A DNA stretch of 64,000 bases from Ectobacillus funiculus (GTDB lineage: Bacteria > Bacillota > Bacilli > Bacillales > Bacillaceae_G): NCBI RefSeq assembly GCF_042429435.1, contig NZ_JBHMAF010000189.1. The stretch is one strand, 5' to 3'. How positions within the stretch are numbered: the stretch's first letter is position 1; every line of letters starts with the position of its first letter. The notes below the pieces were generated by a model. The model was given only the letters and a program-made list of their open reading frames with translations. It was not told the DNA's origin and ran no database searches. Both the position numbers and the translations under genes were made by a program. This document shows, piece after piece, positions 26,466 through 34,365 of this stretch.

Positions 26466-27875
26466 TTATACCCATTCTGTATGGAATGTACCTTCTTTAT
26501 CAATCCGTTTATACGTATGTGCTCCGAAATAATCCCGCTGCGCTTGCAGTAAGTTTGCAGGCAAGGTTGCCATACGATAGCTATCATAATATGATAAAGC
26601 TGCTGAAAAAGCAGGAACTGGGATTCCTTGCTGTGCAGCTATGGCGATAATTTCTCGCAGCCCGCCCTGATAAGAACCTACAATTTCTGTAAAGTATGGG
26701 TCGAGCAGAAGGTTTGGTAAACTCGCATTACAGTCATACGCTTCCTTAATATTTTGTAGAAAGCCTGCACGTATAATGCATCCGCCTCTCCACAGCATAG
26801 CGATACTTCCTAAATCAAGGTTCCAATCATATGTTTCTGAAGCATCCTTCAATTGAGTAAGCCCTTGAGCATACGAACAAATTTTACTCATATATAAAGC
26901 CTGGCGTACCGCTTCAATCAATTGTTCCTTTTTAATTGCAAGTGCTGCTTTTCCTGTAGGACCAGATAATACCTTGCTTGCATACACCCGCTCTTCTTTT
27001 ACTGCAGACATATAACGCGCAAAGACGGATTCTGTAATAATCGGAAGCGCGGCACCTAAGTCAAGTGCATTTTGACTTGTCCATTTTCCTGTTCCTTTTT
27101 GTTCTGCCGTATCCAAAATCAAATCTACTAAAGGCTTACCTGTTTCTTTATCCCTCTTTGTGAAAATGTCAGCTGTAATCTCAATGAGATAGCTTTCCAG
27201 CTCACCTTGATTCCACTCTGTAAAGATTTCATGAAACTCCGCTGCACTTAAATCTAGGGTTTGTTTTAAGAAAAAGTACGCTTCGCAAATTAACTGCATA
27301 TCTCCATACTCAATCCCGTTATGAACCATTTTTACATAGTGGCCTGCACCATCTGGCCCTACATAGGCACAGCATGGCTCGCCATCTACCTTTGCAGAAA
27401 TGCCCTCAAGCATCTCCTTCACATGTTCATATGCTTCCTTCTGCCCCCCTGGCATAATTGACGGTCCCTTTAATGCGCCCTCCTGTCCACCGGAAACACC
27501 TGCACCGATAAAATGGATACCTTTTTCAGCAAGACGTTTGTTTCTGCGAACTGTATCGACAAAATACGTATTGCCGCCATCGATTAAAATATCTCCTTTA
27601 TCTAGGTAAGGAAATAAGGAATCAATTGCTTTGTCTGTAATTTCTCCTGCATTTACCATAAGGAGGATTTTACGAGGGGACTCAAGGGAGTTGATGAAAT
27701 CTTCAATGTTATGAGTGCCTATAAGGTTTTTATCATGATGTTCCTGGATGATTTCATTTACTTTTTCTTCTGAAATATCATAGAGAGCAACGGAATGCCC
27801 CTTACTCTCAAAATTTAGTGCAAGGCTTTTTCCCATTACGCCTACACCTACGACTCCAATTTGTTGCTTCGGCAT
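26466..27875 (-). CDS. gndA: 6-phosphogluconate dehydrogenase (decarboxylating)
   Basis: This enzyme oxidises 6-phosphogluconate to ribulose 5-phosphate and CO2, making NADPH. The 469-residue protein starts with a Rossmann fold (GVVGVGVMGKSLALNFESKG at residues 6-25). It contains the substrate-binding pattern GAGVSGGQEGALKGPSIMPGG (first part at about 127) and the catalytic lysine region GAGHYVKMVHNGIEYGDMQ at about 176-194. Length matches the GndA type. It follows tal on the same strand with a hairpin between, so it may be partly separate in expression. With gntP and tkt nearby it forms the catabolic end of gluconate use, although no gluconate kinase is present. Confidence 0.95.
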   Translation of the reverse strand: MPKQQIGVVGVGVMGKSLALNFESKGHSVALYDISEEKVNEIIQEHHDKNLIGTHNIEDFINSLESPRKILLMVNAGEITDKAIDSLFPYLDKGDILIDGGNTYFVDTVRRNKRLAEKGIHFIGAGVSGGQEGALKGPSIMPGGQKEAYEHVKEMLEGISAKVDGEPCCAYVGPDGAGHYVKMVHNGIEYGDMQLICEAYFFLKQTLDLSAAEFHEIFTEWNQGELESYLIEITADIFTKRDKETGKPLVDLILDTAEQKGTGKWTSQNALDLGAALPIITESVFARYMSAVKEERVYASKVLSGPTGKAALAIKKEQLIEAVRQALYMSKICSYAQGLTQLKDASETYDWNLDLGSIAMLWRGGCIIRAGFLQNIKEAYDCNASLPNLLLDPYFTEIVGSYQGGLREIIAIAAQQGIPVPAFSAALSYYDSYRMATLPANLLQAQRDYFGAHTYKRIDKEGTFHTEWV

Positions 27876-27930
27876 ATATAATCCTTCCTTCTGATAGCTC
27901 GATTTAAATTTTCTTATCGTTCGAAATATA

Positions 27931-27968
27931 GGAGAGCGTTAGTACTGCAAGCAGAACCTAACGCTCTC
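27931..27968 (-). terminator. Hairpin between tal and gndA
   Basis: GGAGAGCGTTAG (27931-27942) and CTAACGCTCTC (27957-27967) form a strong stem with a loop of about 14 bases. There is no clear uridine run on the minus strand, so it could be an attenuator or a processing site within a tkt-tal-gndA unit. Confidence 0.5.
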
Positions 27969-27992
27969 TGAAGAATAGTAAGATGGTTTCTC

Positions 27993-28661
27993 TTAATTTT
28001 TAGGAGCTGCCAGCCAATCAGCAGCAAATTTTTCTATACCCTGATCGGTTAGCGGATGCTTAGAAACTTGCTCAATTACCTGATAAGGAATTGTTGCAAT
28101 ATGAGCACCTGCCATGGCTACGCGAGTCACATGATCTGGATGACGAACAGACGCGGCAATAATTTGTGTATCAAAATTATGAATAAGGAATAGTTCAGCT
28201 ACCTTTGACACTAGTTGTACGCCGTCCTCAGAAATATCATCTAAACGGCCTAAGAATGGAGATACATACGTTGCCCCTGCACGAGCTGCCAACAATGCTT
28301 GATTCACTGTAAAGATAAGGGTAACGTTCGTTTTCACACCTTTATCTGCCAGATAACGACAAGCCTCCAAACCAGCTAATGTCATAGGAAGCTTAATTGT
28401 AACCTTGTCATCCCCACCGTTAATTTTAATCAGCTCTTCAGCTTGTGCGATCATTTCAGCAGCAGTGATCGCATCTGGCGTTACCTCAGCTGATACAGAC
28501 TCCACACGTGGAACTGCTTGGCAGATTTCTGCAATGCGATCTTCAAATTTAACGCCTTCTTTAGCTACTAAGGAAGGGTTTGTCGTTACCCCAGCTAGCA
28601 CTCCTAGCTTATATGCCTTTTTGATGTCTTCTAGGTTTGCAGTATCGATAAAAAATTTCAT
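27993..28661 (-). CDS. tal: Transaldolase (short, TalC-like type)
   Basis: This enzyme transfers a three-carbon unit between sugar phosphates in the non-oxidative pentose phosphate pathway. The 222-residue protein is of the compact class, beginning MKFFIDTANLEDIKKAYKLG, with GVTTNPSLVAKEG at about residues 24-36 and the Schiff-base lysine in VTIKLPMT near 87-94. Such short proteins can be transaldolase or fructose-6-phosphate aldolase; position next to tkt favours transaldolase. It starts 17 bases after the tkt stop codon, so the two genes share a transcript. Confidence 0.92.
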   Translation of the reverse strand: MKFFIDTANLEDIKKAYKLGVLAGVTTNPSLVAKEGVKFEDRIAEICQAVPRVESVSAEVTPDAITAAEMIAQAEELIKINGGDDKVTIKLPMTLAGLEACRYLADKGVKTNVTLIFTVNQALLAARAGATYVSPFLGRLDDISEDGVQLVSKVAELFLIHNFDTQIIAASVRHPDHVTRVAMAGAHIATIPYQVIEQVSKHPLTDQGIEKFAADWLAAPKN

Positions 28662-28678
28662 AATCCATTTCCCCCATT

Positions 28679-30694
28679 TTATGAATGTAGTACACTTTTT
28701 GCCGTTTGAAGTAGACCTTTTGCAGTTTGAACAACATTTGCTGTTGTAAAGCCAAACAGCTCCATAACTTCAGCCCCTGTTCCAGAAGCACCGAATGTTT
28801 CGATAGATAAGATTTTCCCTTCGAATCCTACATAGCGTTCCCAGCCAAGGGAGATTCCCATCTCAAGTGCTACACGCTTCGTAACAGCCGCTGGCAGAAC
28901 AAGCTCCTTGTACTCTTTTGATTGACGATCGAACAGTTCCCAGCTTGGCATAGCTACAACACGAACGGATACATCCTCTTTTTCCAGTTCAGCTTTCGCA
29001 TTCACAGCCAGGGACACTTCTGAACCCGTTGCAATCAAGATCACATCTGGATGTTCATCCGTTTGTGTTAGTACATAGGCCCCTTTAGAAAGATTCTCCA
29101 GATTCGCTTCTGTCTCATGGAACACAGGCAGGTTTTGACGGCTCAATACTAAAGCAACCGGACCATCTGTTTGCTGCAGAGCATACGCCCAAGCACTTGC
29201 TGTTTCATTTGCGTCTGATGGACGAATCACTGTTAGACCAGGAATCGCACGAAGAGCCGCCAGCTGTTCGATTGGCTCATGAGTTGGACCATCTTCTCCA
29301 ACTGCAATCGAGTCGTGAGTAAAGACATACGTAACCGACAGCTTTTGCAGGGCTGCTAGACGAATAGACGGTCTAAGATAATCATTGAACACAAAGAAGG
29401 TACTTACAAAAGGCTTCACCCCGCCATGAAGAGCCATTCCATTGCCGGCTGCTCCCATCGCATGCTCACGAACACCAAAGTACACATTACGTCCGCCAAA
29501 GGATTCTACTGCATAGGCTGCCTCTCCCTTGATATCAGTCATAGTGGAGTGGGAAAGGTCGGCGCTTCCTCCAAAGATAGAAGGAATCGATTTTACAAAG
29601 TGATTCATCGCCTCTCCGCTGGCTACACGAGTGGAAATAGATTTTTCTGTATCAAACGTTAAAATATCTTTCGCTTCGATAAGAACCTCCCCTGTAATGG
29701 CTTGTTCTAGTTCATTCGCTAATGCAGGATACGCTTCTCGATATGAACGGAACAATTCCTTCCATTGCTCTTCTTTGCCGATCCCTCTTTGTTTTAGTTC
29801 CTCAAAATGGGCTTGTACTTCTTCTGGCACAAAAAAATTCTCTTCATAGTGCCAGCCGTACGCTTGCTTTGTTGCTTTCGCTTCTTCTGCTCCAAGCGGA
29901 TTCCCATGTGCCTTGTTTGTTCCGGCAACTTTTGGGCTGCCGTAGCCGATAATCGTTCTAATCTCAATCAGGGTTGGCTGATCCGGATTTTGTTTCGCCA
30001 ATTCAATTGCTTTTGCAATATCCGCGACATTATTTCCATCTTCCACACGCAAATATTGCCAATGAGCAGATTCAGCTCGCTTTTGAATATCTTCTGAAAA
30101 GGAAAGGTTTAAGGAACCGTCCAAGGAGATGTCGTTTGAATCATATAAAGCAATTAATTTTCCGAGTTTCATATGACCAGCCATAGACATAGCTTCATAA
30201 GCGACACCTTCCATTAAATCGCCATCACCCACTAACGCATATGTGTAATGGTCAATCACAGGAAATCCAGCTTGATTAAATTTCGCAGCCAAATGCGCTT
30301 CAGCCATCGCCATCCCGACCGCATTCGCAATCCCTTGTCCTAAAGGACCCGTTGTTGCTTCAACACCATCTGTATGACCAAACTCCGGATGACCTGGTGT
30401 TTTACTGTTTAATTTTCGGAAGCTTTTTAAATCGTCTAGGGATACATCATAGCCAGCCAAGTGAAGTAAACTATATAACAAGCTGGAACCATGGCCTGCC
30501 GAAAGAACAAATCGGTCTCGGTTAAACCATTTTGCATTTGCAGGGTTATGATCTAGATGATGCGCCCATAATGCATACGCCATGGGAGCAGCTCCCATTG
30601 GAAGGCCTGGATGACCGGAATTGGCCTGATTAATAGCGTCAATTGATAAAGTACGAATCGTATTGATAGCTAGTGTTTCAATGTTATGACTCAT
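28679..30694 (-). CDS. tkt: Transketolase
   Basis: This thiamine diphosphate enzyme transfers two-carbon units among sugar phosphates. The 671-residue protein has the N-terminal GHPGLPMGAAPMAYALW, the diphosphate-binding motif GDGDLMEGVAYEAMSMAG with the usual downstream NSNDIS-like YDSNDISLDG, and the pyrimidine-domain EHAMGAAGNGMALHGG. The ATG at 30694 is used because AGGAGG lies just upstream; the longer frame from 30742 has no such site. It heads the tkt-tal unit, divergent from the RpiR-type regulator. A cre-like sequence and A/T palindromes lie in the shared control region, so catabolite control and the RpiR protein probably both act on it. Confidence 0.95.
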   Translation of the reverse strand: MSHNIETLAINTIRTLSIDAINQANSGHPGLPMGAAPMAYALWAHHLDHNPANAKWFNRDRFVLSAGHGSSLLYSLLHLAGYDVSLDDLKSFRKLNSKTPGHPEFGHTDGVEATTGPLGQGIANAVGMAMAEAHLAAKFNQAGFPVIDHYTYALVGDGDLMEGVAYEAMSMAGHMKLGKLIALYDSNDISLDGSLNLSFSEDIQKRAESAHWQYLRVEDGNNVADIAKAIELAKQNPDQPTLIEIRTIIGYGSPKVAGTNKAHGNPLGAEEAKATKQAYGWHYEENFFVPEEVQAHFEELKQRGIGKEEQWKELFRSYREAYPALANELEQAITGEVLIEAKDILTFDTEKSISTRVASGEAMNHFVKSIPSIFGGSADLSHSTMTDIKGEAAYAVESFGGRNVYFGVREHAMGAAGNGMALHGGVKPFVSTFFVFNDYLRPSIRLAALQKLSVTYVFTHDSIAVGEDGPTHEPIEQLAALRAIPGLTVIRPSDANETASAWAYALQQTDGPVALVLSRQNLPVFHETEANLENLSKGAYVLTQTDEHPDVILIATGSEVSLAVNAKAELEKEDVSVRVVAMPSWELFDRQSKEYKELVLPAAVTKRVALEMGISLGWERYVGFEGKILSIETFGASGTGAEVMELFGFTTANVVQTAKGLLQTAKSVLHS

Positions 30695-30751
30695 AGTGTT
30701 TTCCTCCTGACATCTCTCAAACTGTGAGTTAGTGTGTACCATTCATGTACA

Positions 30752-30765
30752 GGTAACCGTTTGCA
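30752..30765. promoter_or_regulatory. cre-like site upstream of tkt
   Basis: GGTAACCGTTTGCA matches the CcpA operator consensus TGWAANCGNTNWCA at 10 of 12 defined positions. It lies 58 bases upstream of the tkt start. Binding is inferred. Confidence 0.5.
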
Positions 30766-30789
30766 ACAAAAATAATAATTGAAGAGTGA

Positions 30790-30920
30790 TCCAAGAATTT
30801 TTTCTGCCATCTAAATAGCCCTAATTCCAACACTCCCCTGAAAAATTTTTTCTTCTATGATTCAAATCATACAAAAAAAATTTTCAGATTACAATACTAA
30901 AGAAAAAAATTTTTTTCTTA
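30790..30920. promoter_or_regulatory. A/T palindrome cluster between tkt and the RpiR gene
   Basis: Four related sequences occur: AAGAATTTTTTCT near 30793, TGAAAAATTTTTTCTT at 30839, AAAAAAAATTTTCAG near 30873, and the perfect 20-base palindrome AAGAAAAAAATTTTTTTCTT at 30900-30919. The same type recurs upstream of gntP at 33372-33541. They are proposed operators of the RpiR-family protein encoded at 31003. Confidence 0.6.
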
Positions 30921-31002
30921 TTTTTGTTTTTATCGAAATTTATTTCTTTTCTATACTTTATGTTATACTTGCTATAGTAACCTTACAGAAGGGAAGTTTC
31001 TT

Positions 31003-31848
31003 ATGACAGGGAATTGTTTAGGAAAAATACGTTCCTATTACCCAAGATTGAGCGAAAAGGAAAAGAAGATTGCTGGGTATATTCTAGAGAATCCAGAAAA
31101 AATAATTCATAGTACCATTAATACAGTAGCTGAGGACTTAAGCGTTGCAGAGGCGACCGTCTTTCGTTTTTGTAAACGCATAGGCTTTAAAGGCTATCAA
31201 GCGATGAAAATTGCATTGGCATCAGAAGTGATGAATCCTATTCAGCAGATTCATGAAGAAATTAGTGAACAGGACAATGAAAAAACCGTGGCTGAAAAAA
31301 TATTTAAATCCAATATCAGAACGCTAGAAAATACATTACAAATCTTAGATAGCAACTCTCTCAAAAAGGCGATAGAGCTTATTCTTCATGCCAATCGGAT
31401 CGAGTTTTATGGAACAGGCGGCTCAGCAGTCATTGCAATGGATGCTTATCACAAGTTTCTACGGGCGGGAATAAAAGCCTTTGTCTTCTCCGATTCTCAT
31501 TTTCAATTAATGTCTGCCTCCCAATTAACAGAAAATGATGTTGCTGTTGTCATTTCTCACTCTGGCACAAACAAGGATACACTTCGTATCTTACAAACAG
31601 CGAATGAAAATGGTGCTAAAACAATTGGAATTACAAGTTTTCCAAAATCTCCGATCAGTCAAAATGTAGATGTTGCCCTGTATACAACCTCGGAGGAAAC
31701 GGAGTATCGATCCGAAGCATTAGCTTCACGAATTGGCCAACTATGCCTAATCGATGCCCTATATATAAACATCGCGATTTTAAATAAAGAGAATGCCAAA
31801 AAATCACTCGAGAGAATACGAAATGCTATTTCAGAAACCAGAATATAA
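31003..31848 (+). CDS. MurR/RpiR-family transcription regulator
   Basis: This 281-residue protein has an N-terminal helix-turn-helix of the RpiR type (SEKEKKIAGYILENPEKI, then TVAEDLSVAEATVFRFCKRI at about residues 42-61). A C-terminal SIS sugar-phosphate-binding domain has FYGTGGSAVIAMDAYHKF near 134-151 and VVISHSGTNKDTL near 179-191. Such proteins sense a phosphosugar through SIS. It is divergent from tkt-tal and convergent with gntP, so 6-phosphogluconate or a pentose phosphate is a sensible but unproven effector. AT palindromes flank it on both sides. The ATG at 31003 follows AAGGGAAG. Confidence 0.92.
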   Translation: MTGNCLGKIRSYYPRLSEKEKKIAGYILENPEKIIHSTINTVAEDLSVAEATVFRFCKRIGFKGYQAMKIALASEVMNPIQQIHEEISEQDNEKTVAEKIFKSNIRTLENTLQILDSNSLKKAIELILHANRIEFYGTGGSAVIAMDAYHKFLRAGIKAFVFSDSHFQLMSASQLTENDVAVVISHSGTNKDTLRILQTANENGAKTIGITSFPKSPISQNVDVALYTTSEETEYRSEALASRIGQLCLIDALYINIAILNKENAKKSLERIRNAISETRI

Positions 31849-31901
31849 TAGTAATAATTTGTAAAGCAAAAACGCCTCTCCTTTCCCTAAGCTATTGATG
31901 C

Positions 31902-31950
31902 AATCAGAAAAGGTGAGCTCTTCTATAAAAGGAGCTCACCTTTTCTGATT
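31902..31950. terminator. Bidirectional terminator between RpiR gene and gntP
   Basis: AATCAGAAAAGGTGAGCTC (31902-31920) and GAGCTCACCTTTTCTGATT (31932-31950) pair perfectly over 19 bases between two convergent genes. T-rich ends are provided by the stem on both strands. Confidence 0.92.
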
Positions 31951-31952
31951 CA

Positions 31953-33305
31953 TTAGACAAATACATTAAGTACTAGAATAAATATAAATGCTGCTACAGA
32001 TATAATTGTTTCTAAAGCTGTCCATGTTAGCAATGTTTCTTTTACAGTCATTCCAAAATATTCTTTGATCATCCAGAATCCAGAGTCATTTACATGAGAA
32101 AGAATAAGTGATCCTGCACCTGTCGCTAACACAAGAAGCTCTAGGTTTGTACCAGGCATCGCAGCTGCAATAGGAGAAACGATACCAGCTGCCGTCATCA
32201 TCGAAACAGTTGCAGAACCTGTTGCCACACGAATCATTGCAGCAATACCCCAGCCTAATACAATTGGTGAAACATGTGATTGTTGTGCTAACTCAGCGAT
32301 ATATTGGCCAATCCCTGAATCCAGTAACACTTTGTTAAATGCTCCACCCGCTCCGATAACTAAAAGAATAGTAGCTGTTGGAGCTAAGCAGTCGTTCGTA
32401 AATTTTAAAACAGTATCACGGTTTAAGCCACGGAAGAACCCTAAGCTAAAGAAGGAGTAAACGGTTGCAATTAAAAGAGCAACAACTGGGTCTCCTAAAA
32501 ATTTAAATACTTTAAATACTGCGCTATCCTTTGCCAAGGATAATTCAGCGATAGAAGCAGCTAACATTAAAATAACCGGTACGAGAACTGTAAATACTGT
32601 ATTGAAAAAGCCTGGAAGTTCCTTTGCTTCTTTATGCTCTGTAAGCTGTTCACCGATTTCTTTTGGGATTTCTTTATGAATGCGTTTTCCGATCCATTTT
32701 CCGTAAAGCGGGCCTGCAAGAATTGCGGTTGGAAGACCTACAATAATAGAGTACAAGATTGTTAAACCTACATCAGCTTTAAAAATGCCTACTGCAGCCA
32801 TTGCAGCCGGGTGTGGCGGCACAAGTCCATGAACTACTGAAAGACCTGCTACTAACGGAACCCCTATCGTTACTAGTGAAACTCCTGTTTGACGTGCAAT
32901 TGTAAATACTAATGGAACTAAAAGAACAAAGCCTACTTGGAAAAATACAGGTATACCAACGATAAATGCTACAAACATCATCGCCCAATGAACGTTCTTT
33001 TGTCCAAAGCGAGCAATCAATGTTTGTGCAATACGCTCAGCCCCGCCGGACTCTGCCATCATCTTTCCAAGCATTGTTCCAAGTGCCAGAACAATAGCGA
33101 GGAATCCTAGCGTATTTCCCATACCTGCTTTAAGAGAATCGATAATACCAGGAACCTTTGTTGGATCAGGTGATATAAGCGGCATGCCTGTGGCAAGGCC
33201 TACACCAATAGCAGTAATAATAAGAGCAACAAATGGATTGAGCTTTGCCCAAGTAATAAGCAGCAAAAGAGCAACAATCGCTGCTAAGACGATGAGTAAT
33301 AACAT
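31953..33305 (-). CDS. gntP: Gluconate:H+ symporter
   Basis: This 450-residue membrane protein of the GntP family imports gluconate. It has about 12 helices, with LNPFVALIITAIGVGLATGMP near the start, GSATVSMMTAAGIVSP at about residues 355-370 and SHVNDSGFWMIKEYFGM near 398-414, which are strongly conserved in the family. The ATG at 33305 is chosen because AAAGGAGGA lies just before it; the open frame continues 76 codons upstream through A/T-rich control DNA and is not coding. Palindromes upstream match those before the RpiR gene, linking its control to the pentose phosphate genes. No gntK gene is in the window. Confidence 0.93.
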   Translation of the reverse strand: MLLLIVLAAIVALLLLITWAKLNPFVALIITAIGVGLATGMPLISPDPTKVPGIIDSLKAGMGNTLGFLAIVLALGTMLGKMMAESGGAERIAQTLIARFGQKNVHWAMMFVAFIVGIPVFFQVGFVLLVPLVFTIARQTGVSLVTIGVPLVAGLSVVHGLVPPHPAAMAAVGIFKADVGLTILYSIIVGLPTAILAGPLYGKWIGKRIHKEIPKEIGEQLTEHKEAKELPGFFNTVFTVLVPVILMLAASIAELSLAKDSAVFKVFKFLGDPVVALLIATVYSFFSLGFFRGLNRDTVLKFTNDCLAPTATILLVIGAGGAFNKVLLDSGIGQYIAELAQQSHVSPIVLGWGIAAMIRVATGSATVSMMTAAGIVSPIAAAMPGTNLELLVLATGAGSLILSHVNDSGFWMIKEYFGMTVKETLLTWTALETIISVAAFIFILVLNVFV

Positions 33306-33371
33306 GATGAATCCTCCTTTAATTCTATGAAGCGTTTTCTTGTAACCACTTTCATTTCTTGAGTTGATTAT

Positions 33372-33541
33372 AAAGAAAAAAATTTTTTTAATCAATACAT
33401 TTAAGAAAAAAATTTTTATTTTAATAAAATCAAATGTAGTCCTATACTTTTCTACAGTGCGATAAAAAAACACTAGGTTACTTGTGTAGCCTAGCGTTTT
33501 ACAGAGACCAGAAAGAAAAAAATTTCTTTTCAAAGATTTGT
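33372..33541. promoter_or_regulatory. A/T palindrome cluster upstream of gntP
   Basis: Three sequences with an A7/T core occur: AAGAAAAAAATTTTTTTA at 33373, AAGAAAAAAATTTTTATT at 33403, and GAAAGAAAAAAATTTCTTTT at 33521. They match the palindrome set between tkt and the regulator gene. They lie 65-235 bases upstream of the gntP start and are proposed operators. The rest of 33306-33640 shows no gene. Confidence 0.6.
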
Positions 33542-33640
33542 TTATATGCTTTGCGGGACGGATCGCACGATTTGAGGTTAGATGAGGATTAGCTGATTAA
33601 AGACATTGCGGACAAAAAATGACACAGCTTACATTCTATT

Positions 33641-33710
33641 TTTACACTTTAAGAACAAAGTGTAAGTGCAACTACGCCTCTGTCTTCGCCCAAAAGCAGG
33701 GCTCGCCTCT
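33641..33710 (+). repeat. Internally shortened copy of the two-hairpin repeat
   Basis: The terminal arms TTACACTTT (33642-33650) and AAAGTGTAA (33657-33665) are joined by six bases, so the usual inner 50 bases are missing. The tail GCAACTACGCCTCTGTCTTC with CGCCCAAAAGCAGGGCTCGCC is intact to about 33707. It abuts the stop of the gene at 33711-33986. Confidence 0.8.
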
Positions 33711-33986
33711 TTATTTTATATAAGCATCTACAACCTGGGCTACATAATCATCAAGTCCTGATTTGGCTAAAATGACAATGGACTGCGACTGCTCCTGATC
33801 TCCTAAAATTGTAGCACTATATGCCTGTGCCTCGTTTTGATCAAATCTTTTATCGCGACTTACCATCAATTTATCTCCGTTTGCTACTCCATACTCCTCT
33901 AATATTCCCTTCACTCGTTGTTCCAAGTCTCCGGTTGGGCATTCCAATATTTTGATTCGCTGAACTGCATCCTCTAGAATTGCCAT
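33711..33986 (-). CDS. Protein of unknown function (91 aa)
   Basis: This 91-residue soluble protein begins MAILEDAVQRIKILECPTGD. It has a helical first half, a middle with KLMVSRDKRFDQNEAQAYSA, and an end rich in hydrophobic residues (SIVILAKSGLDDYVAQVVDA). It has one cysteine, no signal peptide and no membrane segment. An excellent TTAGGAGGGTAAG site precedes the ATG at 33986, so it is probably expressed. No family was recognised. It stands alone; the stop codon lies directly next to a repeat copy. Confidence 0.6.
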   Translation of the reverse strand: MAILEDAVQRIKILECPTGDLEQRVKGILEEYGVANGDKLMVSRDKRFDQNEAQAYSATILGDQEQSQSIVILAKSGLDDYVAQVVDAYIK

Positions 33987-34365
33987 ATACTTACCCTCCT
34001 AATTATACTTGTCCATTTTCCGAATTGACTTGCAAGGCACAGCTCTTATTCTTACCGTTATTCTACACACCGAACTAGCGCCTTGAACGCATCACCATAT
34101 GTTAATTTATACAGATCTCTATTTCTTATTCCTATATGAACTAGACTTTTATGATATAAGTCAAAACCACCGGTGTAGTTGCATTCATACCTTGTCTCGA
34201 AAATTTTCTGATTGCATCGAATCCGCTTTTGTATAGAAATGTATATCTAAAGCGTAAAAAAACCATCTTTGAAAGATGGTATGTTACATATTTTTAATTC
34301 TCCCACTCTCAATGTCTCTATACACAGAAAACATTATCATTCTTTACTTACGCTTTTATACACTT
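33987..34365. other. Intergenic region with one terminator
   Basis: Only the hairpin at 34262-34280 was recognised. No promoter for the 91-residue gene could be assigned with confidence, and there is no credible frame. Confidence 0.4.
34255..34280 (-). terminator. Rho-independent terminator of the GMC gene
   Basis: ACCATCTTTGAAAGATGGT (34262-34280) folds into a short stem and is followed on the minus strand by TTTTTTT (34255-34261). It lies about 85 bases beyond the stop of the oxidoreductase gene. Confidence 0.8.

Noticed and set aside
33325..33345. cre site upstream of gntP around ATGAAGCGTTTTCT
   Set aside because: Four of twelve defined positions mismatch the CcpA consensus, too weak to list.
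33306..33533. N-terminal extension of 76 codons on gntP
   Set aside because: The extension covers A/T palindromes and control DNA, and a perfect AAAGGAGGA site lies just before the ATG at 33305, which gives the normal protein start.
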